Assembly (NCBI GenBank): GCA_030706465.1
Contig: JAUZOM010000006.1
Span: 1 to 48,660, forward strand
Source of the DNA: Bacteroidota bacterium
Lineage (GTDB): Bacteria > Bacteroidota > Bacteroidia > Bacteroidales > Paludibacteraceae
Length of the DNA stretch: 48,660 nt
Reading direction: 5' to 3'
Part shown: in pieces, positions 26,173 to 34,505 of the stretch
Layout of the letters: the number at the start of each line of letters is the position of its first letter
How positions within the stretch are numbered: the stretch's first letter is position 1
Notes under the pieces: generated by a model
Told to the model about the DNA's origin: nothing
Database searches by the model: none
What the model saw: only the letters and a program-made list of their open reading frames with translations
Made by a program: the position numbers and the translations under genes

Positions 26173-26973
26173 ATGAAAAAAGTTACATTTTTGTTCTTTG
26201 CACTTACAATGACATTCTCGTTGGCTTATGCCGGAGGAGATTGGGGATCTTCGGCTGTTTCTATCACAAAAGATGTCGGTACAGCTTACCTTTATTTGCT
26301 TAATGATATGGGTTGGGCTAAACCGGATGGAAATAATTATTTCGCAAATACACCGCTGAATGGGTTTAATTTTGGTACGCCGACTTCATTGATCTTAAAT
26401 GGTGGTGCAGGATGCGGTTGGATAGACTCCGGGGATTGGTATGATGGAACATCCTTTGTTATTTATTACCGGGTGTATGTAAGTACGGAGGCTCCCGGGA
26501 GCTGGTCACAATTTGCCCTTCCCGATCAAACGTACAGTTCGGGGAATGACAGGCGGTATGATAAAACGGATGCCAATATTGATCTGCTGGCCCTGGCTAC
26601 AGCCGGAGGTACAAATACCTATACGCTGGAAGTGGTTATGTCCAAAAACCAGTATTACACCGGCGGCAACTGGTTAAGTATGGTACCCGGGGGACAAAGT
26701 GCAGCTTACGATGCCGGTGCCTCAGGATACAAAGCCACATTTGTTAAGTCAATTACGACTGCCATTAACCAACCAACTGATAGGTTGAAAATATCTTCTG
26801 ATCACGGTACTATCAAAGCCCATTTTGACGGGCCTGCACCAGTCCGGTTATATACCATGAACGGTCAATTAATAGGTTCTTCAACAGCGACTACCCAATT
26901 TGAGCAGGCTGTTAAAAGCGGAGCTTATTTACTTTGCGTTAAAGGACGGACTCATAAAGTGCTGGTTCAATAA
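26173..26973 (+). CDS. Exported protein of unknown family with T9SS-like tail
   Basis: 266 aa. A clear signal peptide (FLFFALTMTFSLAYAGG) is followed by a Gly/Tyr/Trp-rich domain of about 170 residues (GWIDSGDWYDGTSFVIYYRV, TYTLEVVMSKNQYYTGGNW) that I do not recognise; its pattern suggests a beta-sandwich. The last 65 residues (ISSDHGTIKAHFDGP, VRLYTMNGQLIGSS, GAYLLCVKGRTHKVLVQ) resemble a type A type-IX sorting domain. It stands alone after a 1.2-kb non-coding stretch and has its own terminator. Confidence 0.75.
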   Translation: MKKVTFLFFALTMTFSLAYAGGDWGSSAVSITKDVGTAYLYLLNDMGWAKPDGNNYFANTPLNGFNFGTPTSLILNGGAGCGWIDSGDWYDGTSFVIYYRVYVSTEAPGSWSQFALPDQTYSSGNDRRYDKTDANIDLLALATAGGTNTYTLEVVMSKNQYYTGGNWLSMVPGGQSAAYDAGASGYKATFVKSITTAINQPTDRLKISSDHGTIKAHFDGPAPVRLYTMNGQLIGSSTATTQFEQAVKSGAYLLCVKGRTHKVLVQ

Positions 26974-26993
26974 TCATCATTGAATTCCTGTAC

Positions 26994-27031
26994 GGGGCCC
27001 TCTCAAACACGTGTTGAGAAGGCCTCTTTTG
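26994..27031 (+). terminator. Terminator after secreted protein
   Basis: GGGGCCCTCTCAA pairs with TTGAGAAGGCCTC (one G-U pair, one mismatch), followed by TTTT. Confidence 0.8.
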
Positions 27032-27070
27032 TTTTTGAAGGTTTTGTTTTCATCCGATGTCTTTTTTTCT

Positions 27071-27078
27071 TATCTTTG
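27071..27078 (+). promoter_or_regulatory. -7 box TATCTTTG upstream of valS
   Basis: Exact TAnnTTTG match about 118 bp before the valS start, with a T-rich -33 region (TTTT at 27047-27050, 20-bp spacing). The long leader shows no obvious T-box. Confidence 0.55.
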
Positions 27079-27195
27079 CATTCCGTTTTAAGAAATGAAA
27101 GCAAAAGTCATGTGTCTGGAAAACAACAGATATCTATTGTGACCGGGCTTATTCCGAAACGTAAATTGTTATTTAAGAAATTGTAAATTAAAGAT

Positions 27196-29811
27196 ATGGA
27201 ACTCGCAAGTAAATACAATCCCACGGACATCGAATCGAAATGGTATCAATACTGGTTAGATAATGGTTTTTTTAAATCGCAGCCTGACGGCCGGGAGCCT
27301 TATACCATTGTCATTCCACCGCCGAATGTTACCGGGGTGTTGCACATGGGCCATATGCTCAACAATACCATTCAGGATATTCTGGTTCGACGGGCACGTA
27401 TGTTGGGAAAAAATGCCTGCTGGGTTCCGGGGACCGACCATGCTTCCATTGCCACCGAAGCCAAGGTGGTAGGCAAGTTGGCTGCCGAAGGGATCAAGAA
27501 GACGGACCTGACGCGTGATGAGTTCCTCGAACATGCCTGGGAATGGACCCATAAACACGGGGGTATCATCCTGGAACAATTAAAGAAGCTCGGCGCTTCG
27601 TGCGATTGGGACCGTACGGCATTTACCATGGACGAAGCCCGTTCGGAAAGTGTCATCAAGGTGTTTTGCGATTTGCACAACAAAGGCAAAATATACCGCG
27701 GAGTGCGCATGGTAAACTGGGACCCGAAGGCTCTGACCGCCTTGTCGGACGAAGAAGTAATTTTTAAAGAACAACAAGGCAAATTGTTCTACCTGAAATA
27801 TCAGATTGTAGGGGAGGATGGATTTGCCGTGGTGGCTACCACCCGTCCAGAAACGATCATGGGTGATACCGCGATGTGTATCAATCCGAATGACCCGAAA
27901 AATGCACACTTACGCGGCAAGAAAGTAATAGTTCCGCTTATCAACCGGGTGATCCCGGTTATTGAAGACGAATATGTGGATATTGAATTCGGGACAGGTT
28001 GCCTGAAAGTCACTCCGGCACACGATGTAAACGATTATATGCTGGGTGAAAAATACAATTTGCCTTCCATCGATATATTCAACGATAACGGGACATTAAA
28101 CGAAAACGGGGCACAATATGCCGGCATGGATCGTTTTGCTGTCCGTAAACAAATAGAAAAAGACTTGGAAGCGGCCGGATTGCTTGAAAAGACGGAAGCC
28201 TATACCAATAAAGTCGGCTTTTCCGAGCGTACCGATGCCGTGATTGAACCAAAGCTTTCCATGCAGTGGTTCGTGAAAATGGAAGAATTGGCAAAACCTG
28301 CGTTGAAAGCGGTTATGGAGGATGACATCAAACTTTATCCGCCAAAATTCAAGAATACTTATCGTCATTGGATGGAGAATGTGAAAGACTGGTGTGTATC
28401 CCGCCAATTGTGGTGGGGACATCGGATTCCGGCTTATTTCCTTCCAAAAGGAGGATATGTTGTGGCAACATCAAAAGAAGAAGCCTATCAAAAGGCATTG
28501 GCTCTTGTCAACTATCCGCTGTCCCTGGAAGACTTACGCCAGGATGAAGATGTACTGGATACCTGGTTTTCCTCCTGGTTATGGCCTATATCGGTGTTCG
28601 ACGGTATCAACCATCCCGAAAATGACGACATCAAATATTACTACCCGACCAATGACTTGGTAACCGCACCCGAGATACTCTTCTTTTGGGTTGCCCGGAT
28701 GATTATTGCCGGATATGAATACCGGAATGAATTACCGTTTAAAAACGTGTACCTGACCGGTATTGTGCGTGATAAGCTGGGACGTAAGATGTCTAAATCA
28801 CTGGGTAATTCACCCGATCCGCTGGATTTGATAGCACACTTCGGGGCTGATGCAGTCCGGTTGGGCATGTTGCTTACTTCGCCTGCCGGAAACGATTTGC
28901 CTTACGATGATAGCTTGTGTGAACAAGGCCGTAACTTCAATAATAAAATATGGAATGCTTTCCGCCTGGTAAAAGGGTGGGAGGTAGCCGATATTCCGCA
29001 GCCGGAATCAGCAAGGTTAGCGGTCAACTGGTTTGAAGCACAACTGGGCAAGACGTTGGTTGAAATAGACGATTTATTTGATAAATACCGGTTGTCGGAA
29101 GCATTGATGGCGGTGTATAAACTGTTCTGGGATGAATTCTCGGCCTGGTACCTGGAAATGGCCAAACCGGCTTACCTGCAACCGATCGACCGTACCACCT
29201 ACGAAGCTACCCTGGGCTTCTTCGATTCATTGCTGAAAGTATTGCATCCGTTTATGCCGTTTATCACCGAAGAGCTGTGGCAGGCTTTGGAAGACCGTAA
29301 AGTGGGTGAAAGTATCATGGTTCAGTTACAACCGGAACCGGGAAAAGTGGAGGAAACGTTGATTGCTAAATTTGAATATGCGAAAGAAGTTATTGCCGGT
29401 GTCCGGTCGGTTCGTTTGCAAAAGAATATTCCCAATAAGGAACCACTGAACTTGCAAATTATAGGTAAACATGACTCAGGGTATGATGCGGTAATTTCGA
29501 AGCTTGGGAATCTGGAATCCATTCAAACGGTTACTGAAAAAGATTCGGGATCTATATCCTTCCTGGTCGGTACTACTGAATTTGCCATCCCCATGGGAAG
29601 CCTGATCAATGTGGAAGAAGAGGTCCAGAAAATGGAGACAGATATAAAGTATTACGAAGGATTTCTTGTCTCGGTAGCCAAAAAACTGGGAAACGAAAAG
29701 TTTGTTGCCAATGCCAAACCCGAAGTGGTAGAAGCAGAACGTAAAAAACAGGCAGATGCCGAAAGCAAGATTGCATCACTGAAAGAAGGTATTGCGGCGT
29801 TGAGGAAATAA
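27196..29811 (+). CDS. valS: Valyl-tRNA synthetase
   Basis: 871 aa class I synthetase that charges tRNA-Val. The HIGH-type motif is [12 protein letters not shown] (HMGH at residues 50-53) and the KMSKS loop begins near residue 531 ([14 protein letters not shown]). The editing (CP1) domain includes [15 protein letters not shown] and [16 protein letters not shown]. The C-terminal 65 residues form the coiled coil typical of ValS ([16 protein letters not shown] ... [12 protein letters not shown]). Full length and intact. C/G-ending codons are more frequent than in its neighbours, consistent with high expression. Confidence 0.98.
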   Translation: MELASKYNPTDIESKWYQYWLDNGFFKSQPDGREPYTIVIPPPNVTGVLHMGHMLNNTIQDILVRRARMLGKNACWVPGTDHASIATEAKVVGKLAAEGIKKTDLTRDEFLEHAWEWTHKHGGIILEQLKKLGASCDWDRTAFTMDEARSESVIKVFCDLHNKGKIYRGVRMVNWDPKALTALSDEEVIFKEQQGKLFYLKYQIVGEDGFAVVATTRPETIMGDTAMCINPNDPKNAHLRGKKVIVPLINRVIPVIEDEYVDIEFGTGCLKVTPAHDVNDYMLGEKYNLPSIDIFNDNGTLNENGAQYAGMDRFAVRKQIEKDLEAAGLLEKTEAYTNKVGFSERTDAVIEPKLSMQWFVKMEELAKPALKAVMEDDIKLYPPKFKNTYRHWMENVKDWCVSRQLWWGHRIPAYFLPKGGYVVATSKEEAYQKALALVNYPLSLEDLRQDEDVLDTWFSSWLWPISVFDGINHPENDDIKYYYPTNDLVTAPEILFFWVARMIIAGYEYRNELPFKNVYLTGIVRDKLGRKMSKSLGNSPDPLDLIAHFGADAVRLGMLLTSPAGNDLPYDDSLCEQGRNFNNKIWNAFRLVKGWEVADIPQPESARLAVNWFEAQLGKTLVEIDDLFDKYRLSEALMAVYKLFWDEFSAWYLEMAKPAYLQPIDRTTYEATLGFFDSLLKVLHPFMPFITEELWQALEDRKVGESIMVQLQPEPGKVEETLIAKFEYAKEVIAGVRSVRLQKNIPNKEPLNLQIIGKHDSGYDAVISKLGNLESIQTVTEKDSGSISFLVGTTEFAIPMGSLINVEEEVQKMETDIKYYEGFLVSVAKKLGNEKFVANAKPEVVEAERKKQADAESKIASLKEGIAALRK

Positions 29812-29851
29812 TTCCTTTTGAACGTAAATTACGCAGGTGAAAGTAAATAAT

Positions 29852-29901
29852 AGCCGGACAAATCAGAGGTTGGTTAACTCCCTGGTTTGTCCGGCTTTTT
29901 T
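29852..29901 (+). terminator. Terminator after valS
   Basis: AGCCGGACAAATCAG / CTGGTTTGTCCGGCT stem (15 bp, one mismatch) followed by TTTTTT. Confidence 0.92.
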
Positions 29902-29915
29902 GTCTGTAACTGGTT

Positions 29916-31868
29916 TTATTTATTCCGGATCAGGTGATGTTTTATCATATAACTTGCGGTTTGTAACATGGAGGCTGAAAATGTTCGTAAGACCTTTGAC
30001 TTGGCCCGATTTTGAATAACGAAGTTTTCGGGATTATTGCTCTTGTATTTATATAATCCTTCCATTTTCGACTTTAAATTATAGGCATAAAAATAGTCTT
30101 TATTGATACAACCCAATCCATTGTCTGCCGAGAAAAACATACAGGTTCGGTTGGTCTTAAATAGATCGACCCCAAATGTATTATTTTCGTACGATTGATT
30201 AAGCAGCCCCATGATGGTAGGAAAGACATCCACCTGTCCCCCCAGTTGCTCGAATTGTTTCGGAGCGTCGGTAAATGCTTTCGAATAGAGGATAAACGGT
30301 ATGTGGTTGTATGAAAGAGGTAGCTCATACGAGTTCGATCCTACTAATTTACCATGATCGGCTAACAGAACGAATAGCGTGTTTTTGAACCAGGGTTGCT
30401 TTTCGGCTTTCTCCATAAACTGACGGATTGCATCATCGGCATAAGCGACAATCTGATATTGTGGATTATTACTCACAGATTTAAATTTGTCGGGTACAAT
30501 GTACGGCGGATGGTTGCTTATTGTCAGGATAGTCGATTGGAAAGGCTTATTGTCTTTTGCCTCCTGATTGATTTTGTCGAAAGCGTATTGGAAAAGGAAA
30601 TCGTCAGCAACCCCAAAACTATTAACCCGCTCGGAGCTGGGGTAATTCTCTTGGGCATAAACTTCTTCAACGCCGTTCTCACGCAGGAAGGCGTTCATGT
30701 TGTCGTATTGTGACTCGTGACTCATAAAAAACATAGTCCTGTAACCTCTTTTTTGCAAGGTATTGGGCAAGCCTTCACAAAGCGGGATATCAACATTTTT
30801 CATGATATTCTGATCGAACAAAGCGGGTAATCCAAACAAGGTGGCTAGCACACCGTGATTGGTATGATTTCCTGCCGAATAAAAATTATCGAAGTAGTAT
30901 GATTTGTTAATCAGTTGGTGTAGATAAGGGGTTATTTCTTTGCCATTCTCTTTTATATCCAATAAATTAGCCGACATTGACTCCATTAAGATTACAACAA
31001 CATTCATTTTTTTTGCTTTCCCGTGGGCTATCACTTCTCTGGTAATTGGCGAGCCTTTATAGGTCTTTCCGCTCAATCCGTATTCTTTCCGGGCCAATAA
31101 GACGGCTTGTTTTTCAGAAACAATCTTGTTGACGCTATAGTGCGATTCTGAATTTTCGATAATATCCCGGCTGAAGTAATAAAGTGGGTTTACCCCCAAC
31201 AGATTCAAAAAAGTGTTGTCGCAAAAATAAGCCTGACTTGATTTTATCGGGTTGTAACCGAATCGCCCTCTGATCCCAAGAATGCAAAGGCTAATAAGGA
31301 CTAATGATAGGGGCAGGTATGTAAAGTAGGATTTGCCGGATATGTTCTGCTGGCTATTCTTCAACAGTCGTTTGCTGATCCTGTTGATTAAATAAACGAA
31401 TAGAGCGACCGAAACGATGAAGAACAAAAAATACATATAATACGATTTTTCCTGTAGAATCATATCGAATGCAGTTCCCCTTTCTTCAGTCCAATTAAAA
31501 ATCGACGCGTTCAGGTGTTTAAAAAAGTAATTAAAGTACGGCGTATCAGCAATTCCAACTCCAAAGACAATGGTATATGTTATAATGTAGAATACATTGA
31601 ATGTGTTGAGCAACCATTTGTTCATTAAATTAAACAAACCAACTGCAGATAAAATGATTAGTGGCAAAGCCGTGATATAGCAAGCTATAACATTATCGAA
31701 CCAAACCCCGCGAATCAACGCCGAAAAAACAAAGCTGAATTTAGAATCAACACCTTGTAGTTGAGCCAGGTTTGTGAGTAAAAGTACGAGACGTTGAGAA
31801 GTCATAAATATCAGTGCAAGGATATGAACTGAAAGAATGTAAGCTAGTGAAGTTTTTATTTTTTTCAT
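29916..31868 (-). CDS. LtaS-like sulfatase-fold phosphotransferase
   Basis: 650 aa. Five N-terminal TM helices span about residues 8-195 and a large periplasmic sulfatase-like domain follows. It has VVVILMESMSANLLDI (metal-binding Glu), GNHTNHGVLATLFGLP (probable nucleophile Thr), MFFMSHESQYDNM and LLADHGK (metal-binding Asp/His). In Gram-positives LtaS polymerises glycerol-phosphate; in Gram-negative Bacteroidota the family more likely transfers phosphoglycerol or phosphoethanolamine to glycans or lipids. CAAAGATA at 31968-31975 reads TATCTTTG on the minus strand. Confidence 0.87.
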   Translation of the reverse strand: MKKIKTSLAYILSVHILALIFMTSQRLVLLLTNLAQLQGVDSKFSFVFSALIRGVWFDNVIACYITALPLIILSAVGLFNLMNKWLLNTFNVFYIITYTIVFGVGIADTPYFNYFFKHLNASIFNWTEERGTAFDMILQEKSYYMYFLFFIVSVALFVYLINRISKRLLKNSQQNISGKSYFTYLPLSLVLISLCILGIRGRFGYNPIKSSQAYFCDNTFLNLLGVNPLYYFSRDIIENSESHYSVNKIVSEKQAVLLARKEYGLSGKTYKGSPITREVIAHGKAKKMNVVVILMESMSANLLDIKENGKEITPYLHQLINKSYYFDNFYSAGNHTNHGVLATLFGLPALFDQNIMKNVDIPLCEGLPNTLQKRGYRTMFFMSHESQYDNMNAFLRENGVEEVYAQENYPSSERVNSFGVADDFLFQYAFDKINQEAKDNKPFQSTILTISNHPPYIVPDKFKSVSNNPQYQIVAYADDAIRQFMEKAEKQPWFKNTLFVLLADHGKLVGSNSYELPLSYNHIPFILYSKAFTDAPKQFEQLGGQVDVFPTIMGLLNQSYENNTFGVDLFKTNRTCMFFSADNGLGCINKDYFYAYNLKSKMEGLYKYKSNNPENFVIQNRAKSKVLRTFSASMLQTASYMIKHHLIRNK

Positions 31869-31967
31869 TTAAAGAAATTGTTGATTCGAATAGTCTTTGT
31901 TGAATATTTCAATCAACTGAATAAAAAGGGGTTATTATAAAAAGAAGTAGAATCCGAAATTAGTTTG

Positions 31968-31975
31968 CAAAGATA
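31968..31975 (-). promoter_or_regulatory. -7 box TATCTTTG for the LtaS-like gene
   Basis: Exact TAnnTTTG on the minus strand, about 100 bp before the ATG. No clear -33 element. Confidence 0.5.
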
Positions 31976-32063
31976 ATCATTTTTGGATTTTTTGAAGAGA
32001 ATTGCTCTGACGAAATGATAAAACAATTTCTCATCTCATTTTGGATACAAACGACACATATAG

Positions 32064-32103
32064 AAAATGGAAAGGCCGGAAATTTTAATTCCGGCCTTTC
32101 CAT
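32064..32103 (-). terminator. Terminator of the sigma-factor operon
   Basis: ATGGAAAGGCCGGAA / TTCCGGCCTTTCCAT, a 15-bp perfect stem followed on the minus strand by TTTTC. It lies 10 bp beyond the stop of the lipoprotein gene. Confidence 0.85.
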
Positions 32104-32112
32104 TTCGTTGGA

Positions 32113-33282
32113 TTATATATTTATAGCTTTCTTCGGTTTCCACAAAAAGCTTCCAATAGCTACTACCACAATAATTCCCGTTAGAATAAACACCCAGATA
32201 TTTGCTCTGCGCGATTGTGCCTCAATAACGTAATTGGCCGGAATCATCCGGTAAGCTGTAAGTTTCCAAACCAAGGTGTCACCATGGATGACAGCATTGC
32301 CGGATTGTATGACTTTACCGGGCATGACTAACTTGTAAGTAAATGACCCGCTGAAATATTTAACGAAGGCCTGATTGTTGAAGTCATTCTCGTATTTTTT
32401 CATGGGGCTGTTTTCCGTTTGCCATAAGGAGGTGAAAGCTTTTGTTTTAAAGTAATTATTCAAGTTCTTCTCCATATTGAAATCTGGTGAATTCTTAGGA
32501 CCTGAATTAAAAATAGTGTCTTTCATTAATTCCAACCGTTTTTTTGAAACAGGTTTGTCTGTTAATTGATCGTAATTATTGATTAATATTTTGTATTCAG
32601 CATTCCAGCTGTTTTGAGCAAACCATTTGTTATAATTGTCTTCAATTTCACCGATATATTCCCGGCTTTCAACACCATTCATACCTTTCAGGATATCGGG
32701 TTTCCCGGTAAACCAGAATTGTGCTTCCTCCCTGCTCATGTATTCTTCAATTGGAATATCAAAATTGAGCTTTATTTTCGGATAAGTCTCCCGGTAAGTA
32801 AAATAAGTATAAAACCACCGGAATTTCTTTTGCAACGAATAGTTAACCTTCAAATTACTCCATTCGTGTGAACGTTTTAGTTTGAACTGATTTGCCAATT
32901 CGCCGACCGATTTATAGTTGTGGCGGGCAAAAACAAGTAAATCAGCAGATGTATTTTCGGTGATACCACGTTTTTGCGGTTCTTTGTTTTGTTTTATATC
33001 TTTCATAATCGAATCCCAAACCAATTTACTTACCGGAAAATCAGATCGCAATTTGGAGTTTTTATACCTCCAGGTAATTTTCCAGGAGGAATCTATTTCT
33101 ACAGGGAAAGGATTGAGTTTTGCGGCAGTATCTCCTGCAAGAAACTGTGGATCGCCACAGGCAGTAAACTCGCGATAGCAAGAACCATCGGGGTTTATGA
33201 CGGTTAACATGTCACTGGGTTGTTTGCATGAAACAACGAATAAAATCGCAACATAAAACAGAAGTTTAGTAGTTGAGTTCAT
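32113..33282 (-). CDS. Lipoprotein with C-terminal TM helix, third gene of ECF operon
   Basis: 389 aa. Lipobox near residue 19 (LFVVSC). A soluble region of about 320 residues, rich in Lys and aromatic residues, matches no family I recognise. A clear TM helix follows near the C-terminus (residues about 358-380, IWVFILTGIIVVVAIGSFLW) with a basic tail. A protein with both a lipid anchor and a C-terminal helix would probably sit in the inner membrane facing the periplasm. It is 4 bp downstream of the putative anti-sigma gene, so it may modulate or report to that pair; this is inference. Confidence 0.7.
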   Translation of the reverse strand: MNSTTKLLFYVAILFVVSCKQPSDMLTVINPDGSCYREFTACGDPQFLAGDTAAKLNPFPVEIDSSWKITWRYKNSKLRSDFPVSKLVWDSIMKDIKQNKEPQKRGITENTSADLLVFARHNYKSVGELANQFKLKRSHEWSNLKVNYSLQKKFRWFYTYFTYRETYPKIKLNFDIPIEEYMSREEAQFWFTGKPDILKGMNGVESREYIGEIEDNYNKWFAQNSWNAEYKILINNYDQLTDKPVSKKRLELMKDTIFNSGPKNSPDFNMEKNLNNYFKTKAFTSLWQTENSPMKKYENDFNNQAFVKYFSGSFTYKLVMPGKVIQSGNAVIHGDTLVWKLTAYRMIPANYVIEAQSRRANIWVFILTGIIVVVAIGSFLWKPKKAINI

Positions 33283-33286
33283 GACC

Positions 33287-33691
33287 TTAGTTTGTTATAG
33301 ATTGGGTATATGATTTTAACCGATTGTTTTTTAAAGAGTTTGATTGAAGATGGCAGAGGTAAATTTGCATCAGGTTTACTTCTTTGTTACCTCGATTTTG
33401 AAGGCATAACGAATCAATACCGATCTTGTTCTCAATAAGTTGCCTGGAATAGTCGGATGAAGTAATCGGTTCTGCACCGTTTAGTTGAAACAACAATAGA
33501 CTCAGGAGCAATATTGCTGCTGAACTTGAAATAGCCCGTATCCAGAGAAAAACAGTCGATTTGGAAGTACGTTTTATGTTCATGGTTTCCTTCATGATGG
33601 CGTCTGTAAGCATCGCTGCATCGTGCAATACCGGCTTTTGCCGGCGGATGTTAGTTATCAGGTTATCAAGTTTATCATCTATGTTTTTCAT
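33287..33691 (-). CDS. Putative anti-sigma factor, single TM helix
   Basis: 134 aa. A short cytoplasmic N-terminus (about 45 residues), one TM helix (about 46-66, FLWIRAISSSAAILLLSLLLF) and a periplasmic part of about 65 residues. No zinc-binding HxxxCxxC motif is present. The assignment rests on its size, topology and position 3 bp after an ECF sigma gene. It would hold the sigma factor at the membrane until a signal releases it. Confidence 0.65.
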   Translation of the reverse strand: MKNIDDKLDNLITNIRRQKPVLHDAAMLTDAIMKETMNIKRTSKSTVFLWIRAISSSAAILLLSLLLFQLNGAEPITSSDYSRQLIENKIGIDSLCLQNRGNKEVNLMQIYLCHLQSNSLKNNRLKSYTQSITN

Positions 33692-33694
33692 AAC

Positions 33695-34240
33695 TTAGTA
33701 TTTTTCCAGTTTTTTACGAATGGCCTGTCTTGCCAGAAACAAATTACTTTTTATTTTCGTTGGCGACAGCCCCGTTATTTGAACGATTTCCGCTATCTCC
33801 AATTCTTCCAGAGAGCGCAGGGTAAATACAATTTTCTGTTTCGGTGTAAGCTCATTAGTAAGTGCATAAATAATTTCGCCAAGCTCCGAATTGATGATTG
33901 TTTGTTCTGCATTATCCGAAGATACCAGTTCCTTTAGCGTTTCATCCTGCGTGTTGTATTGAAACCGGTGTTCCACCGATTTAAGTTTGTCCAGACACAG
34001 ATTTGTAGCAATTGTATACAGCCAGGTGCTGAACTTCCTATCCGGTTGGTAACCGGATAAATTTATCCAGACTTTAATAAATGTTTCCTGAACAAGATCT
34101 TTTGCGTCTTCTTCATTGCACAATATCCTAAATGCCAATGAATAAACCATTGCATGATAGTCTTCAACAATTTTTCGAAATGCTTTATCGTCATTCCGTT
34201 TGCTTAATGCTATCAATTCATTTAAGGCTGATTCATTCAT
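33695..34240 (-). CDS. ECF-type RNA polymerase sigma factor
   Basis: 181 aa, two-domain ECF layout. Region 2 includes YHAMVYSLAFRILCNEEDAKDLVQETFIKVW; region 4 includes LTPKQKIVFTLRSLEELEIAEI and GLSPTKIKSNLFLARQAI for -35 recognition. It is the first gene of a three-gene operon with a putative anti-sigma factor and a lipoprotein. No autoregulatory promoter could be recognised in the 265-bp upstream gap. Confidence 0.93.
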   Translation of the reverse strand: MNESALNELIALSKRNDDKAFRKIVEDYHAMVYSLAFRILCNEEDAKDLVQETFIKVWINLSGYQPDRKFSTWLYTIATNLCLDKLKSVEHRFQYNTQDETLKELVSSDNAEQTIINSELGEIIYALTNELTPKQKIVFTLRSLEELEIAEIVQITGLSPTKIKSNLFLARQAIRKKLEKY

Positions 34241-34419
34241 TGTATATTCATTGCTATGTATATATACGACAAAAGGACTGGTTGGTCGAAAAATATTAGT
34301 CGATTTCTAAAGTTATAACCGGACAGTGGTTCCTGTCGTTACGGAGCAAACAAACAGGCCAATAGACAAAGCCAAAATTAGACTCTGTCAGTTGTGCAAA
34401 CGGTATTAGATTAATCAAG

Positions 34420-34457
34420 AAAAAAGGACAGATTAGAAAAACCTAATTTGTCCTTTT
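34420..34457 (-). terminator. Terminator after M16 peptidase
   Basis: AAAAGGACA.ATTAG / CTAAT.TGTCCTTTT stem with a T-run on the minus strand, about 50 bp past the peptidase stop. Confidence 0.85.
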
Positions 34458-34505
34458 ATCTGACTAGTAACTACTCCTGGTTATAGTCTTATGCTTTTCT
34501 TGCTG

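Noticed and set aside
26980-27186. 68-aa ORF between the secreted protein and valS
   Set aside because: It overlaps a terminator and the valS promoter and has no protein-like features.
27079-27195. T-box riboswitch upstream of valS
   Set aside because: The 117-nt leader lacks a T-box sequence and any terminator/antiterminator pair, and T-boxes are not expected in Bacteroidota.
27256-29522. Many ORFs within valS on other frames
   Set aside because: All are shadows of the intact 871-aa valS reading frame.
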